From positions 1 through 22,747 of the forward strand of contig CAKRNW010000024.1 of the NCBI GenBank assembly GCA_934371505.1: DNA of 22,747 bases. The letters are read 5' to 3'. The stretch's first letter is position 1. Every line of letters starts with the position of its first letter. Below the pieces are notes generated by a model. It was not told where the DNA came from. It ran no database searches and saw only the letters and a program-made list of their open reading frames with translations. This DNA comes from an uncultured Lachnospiraceae bacterium (GTDB lineage: Bacteria > Bacillota > Clostridia > Lachnospirales > Lachnospiraceae). Positions 1 to 6,489 of this stretch are shown piece after piece. The position numbers and the translations under genes were made by a program.

Positions 1-728
1 ACCATGAGATTGGCCATGGTTTTGGTGTCCGTCTGGGATACATCCAGCACATCAATAAGCTTTCCCTTGCAGAGAATGGCACAGCGGTCTGCCACCTGCT
101 TGATTTCTTCCAGTTTATGGGTGATGAGGATAATGGTTTTTCCATTTTCTCTGAGCTGACGGATGATTTCCAGCAGGAATTCAATTTCCTGGGGTGTCAA
201 TACTGCGGTAGGTTCATCAAAGATCAGAATTTCCGCCTCACGGTAGAGCATTTTCAGAATCTCAACGCGCTGTCTGGTGGACACATTGATGTCCTCGATT
301 ACATCGGTGGGATTGATATCCAGTCCATAGCGCCTGGAAAGCTCCTCCACCTCCTGATTGGCTTTCTTCATATCCACTGTGGGAATAAAGCCCAGTACCT
401 TTTTGATGGGTTCCATACCCATGACGATATTTTCTGCCACGGTATAATTGTGAACCAATTTAAAATGCTGATGCACCATACCGATATTCAGACTCGCCGC
501 ATGGTTCGGGGAGGTGATTGCTGCTTTTTCACCCCGGACATAGATTTCACCCTCGTCCGGCTCATACATGCCAAAAAGCATACTCATCAACGTGGATTTT
601 CCGGCGCCGTTTTCGCCCAGAAGCGCATAAATCTCGCCTTTTTTGATTTGGATTGTCACATCATCGTTGGCCACAATTCCTGGGAATCGTTTGGTAATGT
701 GCCTCATCTCTACAATGTAATCTGACAT
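1..728 (-). CDS. BMP-type (nucleoside/sugar-like) ABC transporter ATP-binding protein, partial
   Basis: Only the first 242 residues, roughly the first ATPase domain, lie in the window; the 3' end is off the left edge. Relatives normally carry two fused ATPase domains of about 500 residues in total. Visible: Walker A GENGAGKST (residues 38-46), Q-loop in MVHQHF (about 84-89), Walker B ILIFDEPTA (167-175) and the switch histidine in LITHK (about 204). The ABC signature is degenerate: where LSGGQ is expected the protein reads NVSTRQRVEI (148-157). It follows the BMP lipoprotein gene on the same strand, so it probably energises uptake of a nucleoside or related ligand at the inner face of the membrane. 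The ATG at 728 gives the usual short N-terminus, with an AAAGG about 11 bases upstream. A terminator and a palindromic repeat lie between it and the lipoprotein gene, so expression may be lower than that of the binding protein. Substrate is inferred from the family only. Confidence 0.9.
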   Translation of the reverse strand, partial: MSDYIVEMRHITKRFPGIVANDDVTIQIKKGEIYALLGENGAGKSTLMSMLFGMYEPDEGEIYVRGEKAAITSPNHAASLNIGMVHQHFKLVHNYTVAENIVMGMEPIKKVLGFIPTVDMKKANQEVEELSRRYGLDINPTDVIEDINVSTRQRVEILKMLYREAEILIFDEPTAVLTPQEIEFLLEIIRQLRENGKTIILITHKLEEIKQVADRCAILCKGKLIDVLDVSQTDTKTMANLM

Positions 729-758
729 ACTATTCTTTACCTTTCTTCACATTCGGGA

Positions 759-806
759 ACAAAGAGTCGCTCGCCGGCTCTTTGCGCACGCGAGCGGTAT
801 GCGCAG
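759..806. repeat. Palindromic repeat, copy A
   Basis: A 48-base GC-rich element closely matching the one at 7684-7730. It opens with a hairpin of 10 pairs (760-769 with 775-784, one G-T wobble, loop CTCGC) and continues into a second GC-rich block ending in GGTATGC. The copies differ by a few substitutions and one two-base length change, and the stem is kept in both; copy B has C-G where copy A has the T-G wobble. It lies 30 bases from the start of the ABC ATPase gene. It has no T-run, so it is not an ordinary terminator. Function unknown. Confidence 0.7.
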
Positions 807-847
807 TATAACCTACTTTTCCGCGAGCTGCGCATCCCAGCGGAGCG

Positions 848-872
848 TTTGTTCATTCACAGAATGAACAAA
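848..872. other. Perfect hairpin abutting a terminator
   Basis: Inverted repeat TTTGTTCATTC / GAATGAACAAA with a 3-base loop, 11 pairs and no mismatch. It begins directly beyond the T-run of the lipoprotein gene terminator when read on the minus strand. It could protect the 3' end of a read-through transcript or act as a second weak stop; the sequence does not decide between these. Confidence 0.6.
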
Positions 873-910
873 AAGGGTGTGCTGGAACATTTTTGTTCCA
901 GACACACCCT
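871..910 (-). terminator. Rho-independent terminator after the BMP lipoprotein gene
   Basis: On the minus strand an AGGGTGTG-T-CTGGAACA arm pairs with TGTTCCAG-CACACCCT. This gives 16 pairs with a single bulged T and a short A-rich loop, followed by TTTTTG. It lies 20 bases past the stop codon at 930. Because the ATPase gene follows on the same strand, it probably lowers downstream expression relative to the binding protein, a common arrangement for ABC importers. Confidence 0.9.
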
Positions 911-929
911 AATTTTATCAGAATACAGT

Positions 930-2144
930 CTACCATGTAAAGGTTTCCGGTGTAATTCCGTTAAAGTTTGCAGCAGGTACAATCTCTCCTGCTTTCACTT
1001 TCTCGTAAGCATCCTGAATTTTGCTGATGGTATCCTCGGATAACTGGCAGCGGTCAGGGTCACTTACAAAACCGGTGGAATCGGTCTGTGCAGTCAGAGT
1101 TTCGTTCATGCCCTTGAAGGAGCCCTCAACGATTGCGTTTAACTCGTTGTAAACTGCTGTGTGCATTACCTTCAGACCGGAGGTCAGAATGATATTGCTG
1201 TCGCCGTTTACACCGTCATCGTACTGGTCAACATCACAGCCGATTACTTTTACATCGGAGGATGCTTCTTTTGCTGCAGTGAATACACCGTTACCGGAGT
1301 TACCGGCAGCTACGAAGATAATATCACAGCCTTCTTCAATCAGGGCATTTCCTACAACCTTACCGGTTGCCTGGTCGGAGAAGTTACCTACATAGTTACC
1401 GCCTACATTCGCACCGGTTACATCAGTACCTGCGTAGGAAGGCAGCTCTACAACTTCTACAGAGGTTCCCTCGGTGCCGTTTACATAATTAACACCGCTC
1501 ATGAAACCATACTGATAGTTTACGTTAGAAGGATATGCGATACCGTTTACAACAGCAACCTTGCCGGTCTTGGTCTCAAGTGCTGCAGCCATACCTGCGA
1601 AAAATCCACTTTCCTGCTCAGCAAATTTCATTGCGTATACGTTATCTACCTGTGCCTCATTGCCATCTGCATCAGTAGGGAACTCATCTACCAAGATAAA
1701 ATCAACATCCGGATTGTCCTGTGCAACGGTGGTAATTCCGGAGAACTGGAAACCACAGCAGACGATGACATCATAATCAGCTACGATATCCTGTACGGCC
1801 TGTACAGCAGCTGCAGGGTCACCGGTTTCCTCGCGGACGGGAGTAACCGTGCTGTTCGGATTCTCAGCGATGAAGCTTAAGATACCGTTGTAGTTGTCCT
1901 CGTTGAAAGAACCATCGTCCACGCCGGAAGGACTGGATACGATAGCGATTTTCAGGGCTGCACCTTCTGTGGTGTCGCCTGCAGCAGATTCCTCTGCAGC
2001 AGCTCCATCATCGGTGGTGCTCTCTACGCTTGCAGCACTTTCTGTGCCAGCGTTTGTGTCAGTTGTCTGTGCATTGGAACCGCAGGCTGTCATTGCAAAA
2101 GCCATAACGGAAGCCATTAAAACAGATAAAACTTTCTTTTTCAT
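930..2144 (-). CDS. BMP-family ABC transporter substrate-binding lipoprotein
   Basis: 404 residues. The N-terminus is a lipoprotein signal: basic MKKK, a hydrophobic stretch and the lipobox AMTAC with the acylated cysteine at residue 21. A low-complexity Ser/Thr/Glu/Ala linker (about 22-65) tethers the domain to the membrane. The rest is a BMP/PnrA/Med-type periplasmic-binding fold, with the typical DDGSFN, GNYVGNFSDQA and IFVAAGNSGNGV segments. Family members bind purine nucleosides or related ligands and deliver them to an ABC permease. The AGGAGG at about 8 bases before the ATG fixes the start. The gene is first in its operon, with its own probable promoter at 2200-2228, and ends in a strong terminator before the ATPase gene. 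The ligand cannot be read from the sequence; a nucleoside is the best family-based guess. Confidence 0.93.
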   Translation of the reverse strand: MKKKVLSVLMASVMAFAMTACGSNAQTTDTNAGTESAASVESTTDDGAAAEESAAGDTTEGAALKIAIVSSPSGVDDGSFNEDNYNGILSFIAENPNSTVTPVREETGDPAAAVQAVQDIVADYDVIVCCGFQFSGITTVAQDNPDVDFILVDEFPTDADGNEAQVDNVYAMKFAEQESGFFAGMAAALETKTGKVAVVNGIAYPSNVNYQYGFMSGVNYVNGTEGTSVEVVELPSYAGTDVTGANVGGNYVGNFSDQATGKVVGNALIEEGCDIIFVAAGNSGNGVFTAAKEASSDVKVIGCDVDQYDDGVNGDSNIILTSGLKVMHTAVYNELNAIVEGSFKGMNETLTAQTDSTGFVSDPDRCQLSEDTISKIQDAYEKVKAGEIVPAANFNGITPETFTW

Positions 2145-2199
2145 TGTATTTTCCTCCTCTGGGATTCCTCATCCCGAATCTGTTACTAAAAACAAAAGT

Positions 2200-2228
2200 A
2201 TGCTACCACAGTTTCTTTCAAAAAGCAA
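2200..2228 (-). promoter_or_regulatory. Probable promoter of the BMP lipoprotein gene
   Basis: On the minus strand TTGCTT (2223-2228) and TAGCAT (2200-2205) are separated by 17 bases, in the 113-base gap after the oxidoreductase gene. Spacing is ideal, but both boxes deviate from consensus. Confidence 0.5.
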
Positions 2229-2257
2229 TTATCCGTTTGTAAAATATTATGGCAAAA

Positions 2258-3193
2258 TCATGAATTTATTTTAAATCCTGCCTTAAAGCCCCGCCAGGAA
2301 AAGGCTTTTTGAAAATCCTGCAAAGAAAATAATTCAATAGGCGGAAACTGAATCAGCTTTCTCTCCAACAATCGAAGTGCCGGTTCAAAGGGACCGCACC
2401 GGCTCCCCACCAGTTTAATTTCGTTGACTACCACACTGCTTAAATTAATCTGGGCATCTCCGGCATAGGTACTCTTCATAAAGATAGTCCCTCGTTTCCG
2501 TACTAATTCCAGAGCATCTTTCATACCCGCAGATACTCCTGTAGCCTCCACCACATATTCATACCCTTGAGGCTCTCCTGCCAGAGTGGTCTTTGCATAG
2601 GGCTTAAACAGCTCCAGCTTCTCGGGGTGGTGTCCGATAACAGTAATGTCCATTCCATACAAAGACAACACTTCGGTAATCATTAAGGAAAGCCTGCCAT
2701 CTCCCAGCACTGCCACATTTTTGGCCACATCAAGCTGTGCCTGGGTGGTGAGTTCGATGGCTGCAGCCAACGGTTCCGTAAAGATTGCCTGCTCGTCCGG
2801 CAAATCATCCGGAATCTCATGTAACAGGGTGGTCGCCAGTGTCATATAGGGAGCAAAGCAGCCATCCTTTTTATTTAAACCGATCACTTTCCGGTTGTTG
2901 CAGTGGGTGGGGCGCATGGTTTTACAATATATGCAGTGCCCGCAGGCCTCATTTAACTCTCCCACCACACGCTTGCCAATCCAGCTTTTATCATCGGAAT
3001 CTTCCACCACACCTACAAATTCGTGTCCCATCACTCCCCGGAAATCCGGTTTGTATCCGGCACGCACTTCCTTATCTGTATTGCACACCGCGGCCAGTTT
3101 AATTTTGATAAGACTGTAACCGGGCTTGCATTCCGGCTTCGGATAATCCGTCACATACTTTGCGACGGCTCCATCATAAACAACTGCCTCCAT
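2258..3193 (-). CDS. Zinc-type medium-chain dehydrogenase/reductase (alcohol dehydrogenase-like)
   Basis: 311 residues, somewhat short for the family (about 340). The catalytic zinc ligands appear as C37 in AVCNTD and H57-E58 in GHEFVG. The structural zinc site is the four-cysteine group C84, C87, C90 and C98. The Rossmann region reads AVLGDGRLSL (161-170), where the usual last glycine is serine. The oxidised substrate is probably an alcohol or polyol with NAD(P) as cofactor, but it cannot be named. The gene is the last of four on the strand, 18 bases after the cysteine hydrolase gene, with an AAAGGA ribosome site. No terminator is visible before the next promoter. Confidence 0.85.
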   Translation of the reverse strand: MEAVVYDGAVAKYVTDYPKPECKPGYSLIKIKLAAVCNTDKEVRAGYKPDFRGVMGHEFVGVVEDSDDKSWIGKRVVGELNEACGHCIYCKTMRPTHCNNRKVIGLNKKDGCFAPYMTLATTLLHEIPDDLPDEQAIFTEPLAAAIELTTQAQLDVAKNVAVLGDGRLSLMITEVLSLYGMDITVIGHHPEKLELFKPYAKTTLAGEPQGYEYVVEATGVSAGMKDALELVRKRGTIFMKSTYAGDAQINLSSVVVNEIKLVGSRCGPFEPALRLLERKLIQFPPIELFSLQDFQKAFSWRGFKAGFKINS

Positions 3194-3211
3194 CGTACGT
3201 TTCCTTTCTTT

Positions 3212-3730
3212 TTACTCTACGGTGACCTGACACATCTTCATGGCATCCAACGCGTTTTTGTGGCTTTCCGGGGTAACTCCTGCACAGGCACCGGCAAGTA
3301 CCCGAATCTCCACCTCCGGCAGAAATGTCCGGATCACCATGGCATTGGAAATAACACAGATATCCGTACAGAGTCCTACCAGCGTCACGCTGGTTAAATC
3401 CGGTATTTTTGACAGATACTGCGCCAGCTCCACGGAGCCAAACACCGGTTTATCAATAATCTTTGTGGTTTCCGTCTGTAATGCCTTGAGGGTATCACAG
3501 ATTTCCCACCCCTTTGTTCCTTTGATACAATGAGACACCGGTAATTTCCTGCCCTCCTGGGTGTCCGGGTAGTTGTCAGAATGGGTGTCTCTGGTATACA
3601 CCACTTCTCCATCAAAATCTTTGATGACCTCTGCCACTTTTCCCACGATTGCCTGCGCCTCTTTTGTCCCCAATGCTCCGTCAATAAAATCATTTTGCAT
3701 GTCAATGACTGCCAGAATTTCCTTTGCCAT
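3212..3730 (-). CDS. Nicotinamidase / isochorismatase-family cysteine hydrolase
   Basis: 172 residues from the chosen ATG. The family catalytic triad is visible: D10 in VIDMQNDF, K94 in IIDKPVFGS and the nucleophile C125 in GLCTDICVISNA. The segment TRDTHSDNY (about 46-54) resembles the metal-binding loop of PncA nicotinamidases, which turn nicotinamide into nicotinate for NAD salvage. That makes nicotinamidase the best single call, but other amidohydrolases share the fold. A longer frame starting at 3775 would add 15 mostly basic residues unlike the family, so 3730 is preferred. From 3730 the gene overlaps the preceding small gene by 29 bases. Its ribosome site lies in an unusually long purine tract (3731-3760), which suggests translational coupling. 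Confidence 0.85.
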   Translation of the reverse strand: MAKEILAVIDMQNDFIDGALGTKEAQAIVGKVAEVIKDFDGEVVYTRDTHSDNYPDTQEGRKLPVSHCIKGTKGWEICDTLKALQTETTKIIDKPVFGSVELAQYLSKIPDLTSVTLVGLCTDICVISNAMVIRTFLPEVEIRVLAGACAGVTPESHKNALDAMKMCQVTVE

Positions 3731-4106
3731 CCTTTTCTTTCCCTTTCTTTTCTTTTTCCCTGCCGGGTACTTCATTTTTTATCCCCGGATGATTTTTCTT
3801 GATATATTCCAGTACCTCTCTGGCACATTCCGGTCGTTCCATGCGGAGCTGATACTCCCTGCCGGTTTTGTCCCGCAGCTGGATATAATGCTCCATCAGG
3901 AGAAACTCTCCGCATTCCCCATGTTCCATCCGAAGATACAGATTATGAATCTGGTCATAGGCGATATACCGGATACGAAACAGGTTTCGATAAAAGAAAT
4001 GCCGTTCCCCCAATCTCACTTCCACCAGATATCTGGCTGTTTTAAATTCCGCTTTCAGCTCCTTCTTGGGAACCTCCTGTCCACACAGGCATTGATACCC
4101 CATCAT
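3702..4106 (-). CDS. Small protein of unknown function, possible PH-like domain
   Basis: 134 residues; I do not recognise a named family. It starts MMGYQCLCGQ with two cysteines, then has alternating beta-type segments (about 28-90) ending in a probable helix, ECAREVLEYIKKNHP. This order resembles bacterial PH-like domains, but that is only an impression. The last 25 or so residues are a low-complexity Lys/Gly/Glu tail, encoded by the purine tract that also serves as ribosome site for the next gene. The ATG overlaps the stop of the carboxypeptidase gene as ATGA, and the 3' end overlaps the hydrolase gene, so it is clearly part of the operon. There is no signal peptide or membrane segment, so it is probably cytoplasmic. 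Confidence 0.75.
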   Translation of the reverse strand: MMGYQCLCGQEVPKKELKAEFKTARYLVEVRLGERHFFYRNLFRIRYIAYDQIHNLYLRMEHGECGEFLLMEHYIQLRDKTGREYQLRMERPECAREVLEYIKKNHPGIKNEVPGREKEKKGKEKDGKGNSGSH

Positions 4107-5578
4107 TCGTCCTCGTCTTCCCTGTCCGTTTTTTCTATATCAGCAAGTTCCCGTTCCTGCCGTCTGCGCCGGCGTTCCATCAGTTCCCTCCGCCTTCTTG
4201 CCCGTGCTCTCTCTGCTTCCAGTTTCTTTCGGATTATAAAAGCAAAAAGAACGAATACGACTGCCACCGCAATCACAATTACCAGCAAAACCTTCATAAT
4301 CCCGAGGAAAACATTTTTCGCCCCTTGATTTTTCCGATGTGAATCCGCTGTCTGGATTTGATCAGAAATCACATCCTGATCTCCCTCATCAACCAAGGTC
4401 TGCTGATTGCCCGGCATCTGTTGCATTTCATAGACAGGCACCACCACACTTCCGACAGTCTGGGTGTCATCCACAAATGAAAAAATCACCTGGGAACTTT
4501 CCTCATCAAAGGTAGTAGTGTAGGTTAATTCAGACGGTTGGGAAGTTTTTTTCATAAGGAGAGGATTTTCCTCTTCAGAGGGATCTTCTATCACCTGATA
4601 TTGTAACCCTGTGTTATTTTGCGCTATTTGACATGCTTCGTCTATCAATTTCTGTCCGTCAGTCACATCCCATGCTGAAATCTTACGGTAATTAGCAAAA
4701 CCATAATCATACAATGCGGCAGAATCTTTATACTGGCTGGGAGATTCATCCTTCATTACCACACAGATCAGACGCACACCGTCCCGCTCTGCGCAGGTCA
4801 CCAGAGTCTGTCTCGCCATATCGGTATAGCCGGTTTTTCCTCCCACCAGCCCTTCATAATAATATCCAGATCCCCGGTTTGTTCCCGGAAGCATTTTGTT
4901 ATGATTTCCAAGATCAATCTCATCCGGCTGGGTGGCTGTGGCATTGATATGGTAAAAAGCTGTCCCGGAAATCGTACTTAGGTTCTCATAGGAGAAAAAG
5001 GCTCTGGCAATCAATGCCATATCATAGGCACTGGTATAATGATTGTCATTCGGTAAACCATGCGGATTGATAAAATGGGTATCTTCGCAGCCCAGTTCCT
5101 TTGCCCTGTCATTCATCAGCTCTGCAAAGGCATCCACACTCCCAGATATATGCTCCGCAATACCGTTTGCCACCTCGTTTGCTGATGCAAGCAAAAGTGC
5201 ATATAAAGCGTCTTCCATGGTCAATGTTTCATTTTCATCAATTCCAATATTGGAACTCCCCCGTTCCACCGTGTAAACTGCCGTATGAGAAAAAGTGATC
5301 ACCTCGTCCATATCGCAGTTTTCCTGTGCCAGCAACGCTGTCATGATTTTTGTAATAGAAGCGGGATATTGTCTGGTGTGGATATTTTTTTCATATAAGA
5401 TAACACCTGTATCGGCATCCATGAGAATCGCGCTCTCCGCCTCCACTGCAGGCGGTAAGGTGCTTATCGCTGCACTCTCGTTTTCTTTCTCTCCGGGAGC
5501 CGCCAGAACCGTACCATGAAGAAGACTGCAGGAAAGAATCACTGCCGTCAGAAGAATCGGTAACTTTCTTTTTATCAT
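4103..5578 (-). CDS. dacF: D-alanyl-D-alanine carboxypeptidase, DacF/PBP5-like (peptidase S11)
   Basis: 491 residues. The three active-site motifs of low-molecular-weight penicillin-binding proteins are present: S74-x-x-K77 in SITK, S132-A-N134 and K248-T-G250. A signal peptide (1-27, ending near VLAA) exports it. The enzyme removes the terminal D-Ala from peptidoglycan stem peptides outside the membrane and so controls cross-linking. After the catalytic domain there is a domain with beta-rich character (about 300-385). A hydrophobic membrane segment (about 424-449) follows, then a very basic Arg-rich tail ending in an acidic DREDEDE. Most DacF proteins end in an amphipathic helix, so this true transmembrane anchor with a charged tail is a variation. 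The start is supported by AAGGGG 10 bases upstream. First gene of a four-gene operon; the symbol is by similarity. Confidence 0.92.
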   Translation of the reverse strand: MIKRKLPILLTAVILSCSLLHGTVLAAPGEKENESAAISTLPPAVEAESAILMDADTGVILYEKNIHTRQYPASITKIMTALLAQENCDMDEVITFSHTAVYTVERGSSNIGIDENETLTMEDALYALLLASANEVANGIAEHISGSVDAFAELMNDRAKELGCEDTHFINPHGLPNDNHYTSAYDMALIARAFFSYENLSTISGTAFYHINATATQPDEIDLGNHNKMLPGTNRGSGYYYEGLVGGKTGYTDMARQTLVTCAERDGVRLICVVMKDESPSQYKDSAALYDYGFANYRKISAWDVTDGQKLIDEACQIAQNNTGLQYQVIEDPSEEENPLLMKKTSQPSELTYTTTFDEESSQVIFSFVDDTQTVGSVVVPVYEMQQMPGNQQTLVDEGDQDVISDQIQTADSHRKNQGAKNVFLGIMKVLLVIVIAVAVVFVLFAFIIRKKLEAERARARRRRELMERRRRRQERELADIEKTDREDEDE

Positions 5579-5629
5579 CTATAAAAATCCCCTTATATGT
5601 TGCCAACTTATTTTTTTAAGACTTCTTTT

Positions 5630-5658
5630 AGTATACCAAAGATGATTGTATTTTTCCA
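5630..5658 (-). promoter_or_regulatory. Promoter of the dacF operon
   Basis: On the minus strand TGGAAA (5653-5658), a 17-base spacer and TATACT (5630-5635). The bases before the -10 box read TGG, giving an extended -10. It lies about 50 bases from the dacF start. Confidence 0.7.
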
Positions 5659-5660
5659 CA

Positions 5661-5689
5661 TTGTAAAAAGAAAACTCGCATGATAGAAT
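5661..5689 (+). promoter_or_regulatory. Promoter of the purine genes
   Basis: TTGTAA (5661-5666), a 17-base spacer and TAGAAT (5684-5689), giving a leader of about 40 bases before the ribosome site at 5721-5730. The leader is too short for a purine riboswitch. The -35 box is 2 bp from the -35 box of the opposing dacF promoter. Confidence 0.75.
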
Positions 5690-5737
5690 ATGAAATGGTA
5701 ATGATTGATAAAAGATTTCCAAGGAGGAGCACATTTC

Positions 5738-6451
5738 ATGAAAGCAGTTTCACTTGCACAGGAATTATCCGATACTTCCTATCCGGGAAGAGGCATTGTT
5801 ATCGGGAAATCCGCTGATGGCAAATATGCCGTTACCGCTTATTTCATCATGGGTCGCAGCGAAAACAGCCGCAACCGCGTCTTTGTAGAGGATGGCGAAG
5901 GTATCCGCACCCAGGCGTTTGACCCGTCCAAATTAAGTGACCCGTCTCTGATTATTTATGCACCTGTCCGGGTTCTTGGCAACAAGACCATCGTTACAAA
6001 CGGCGACCAGACAGACACCATCTATGAACGGATGGACAAGCAGCAGACTTTTGAGCAGTCACTCCGTACCCGTGAGTTTGAGCCGGATGCCCCCAACTAC
6101 ACCCCTCGTATTTCGGGTATCCTGCACATTGAGAACGGCAAGTATAACTATGCAATGTCTATTTTAAAGAGCAATAACGGAGATCCCTCCTCCTGCAGCC
6201 GCTACACCTTTGCCTATGAGAATCCGGCAGCAGGCGAAGCGCATTTCATTCACACCTACATGGGTGACGGCAATCCACTTCCCAGCTTTGAGGGGGAACC
6301 CACTTTAGTAAATCTCGATGGTGATATCGACACCTTCACCGATCTTGTCTGGAACAGCTTAAACGAGGACAACAAAGTTTCTCTCTTTGTCCGGTACATC
6401 GACATTGAAACCGGCAAATACGAGTCCCGCATCATCAACAAAAACAAATAA
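5738..6451 (+). CDS. IMP cyclohydrolase (PurO-type, stand-alone)
   Basis: 237 residues from the ATG at 5738, which has AAGGAGGAG about 8 bases upstream; an in-frame ATG at 5705 precedes the ribosome site and is rejected. The protein resembles the PurO-like IMP cyclohydrolases that close FAICAR to IMP, the last step of de novo purine synthesis, in organisms lacking the fused two-domain PurH. Recognisable segments include YPGRGIVIG near the start, YFIMGRSENSRNR (about 36-48) and NYTPRISGI (about 123-131). The next gene encodes the other half of a PurH, AICAR transformylase, which strengthens the call. It is transcribed from its own promoter, divergent from dacF. The family call is by pattern and context. 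Confidence 0.88.
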   Translation: MKAVSLAQELSDTSYPGRGIVIGKSADGKYAVTAYFIMGRSENSRNRVFVEDGEGIRTQAFDPSKLSDPSLIIYAPVRVLGNKTIVTNGDQTDTIYERMDKQQTFEQSLRTREFEPDAPNYTPRISGILHIENGKYNYAMSILKSNNGDPSSCSRYTFAYENPAAGEAHFIHTYMGDGNPLPSFEGEPTLVNLDGDIDTFTDLVWNSLNEDNKVSLFVRYIDIETGKYESRIINKNK

Positions 6452-6489
6452 ATCTTACGCGCAGCCAATGCGCAGAAATGAGGATGTTT

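Noticed and set aside
760..794. Pseudoknot between the hairpin loop CTCGC (770-774) and GCGAG (790-794) in repeat copy A
   Set aside because: Copy B has loop CTTGT with no matching partner, so the pairing is not conserved.
1161..1880. Long plus-strand open frame opposite the BMP lipoprotein gene
   Set aside because: No ribosome site or family resemblance. The opposite strand has a complete lipoprotein with signal peptide, lipobox and ribosome site.
3731..3775. Upstream start for the nicotinamidase-like gene at 3775
   Set aside because: It adds a Lys-rich segment not seen at the N-terminus of this family and would extend the overlap further into the preceding gene.
3573..4328. 251-codon plus-strand open frame across the hydrolase, small-protein and dacF genes
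   Set aside because: It spans three overlapping minus-strand genes with good starts; its Ser/Phe-rich content mirrors the purine-rich opposite strand.
5690..5737. Purine riboswitch before the IMP cyclohydrolase gene
   Set aside because: The leader from the predicted start is about 40 bases, too short for the aptamer plus switch.
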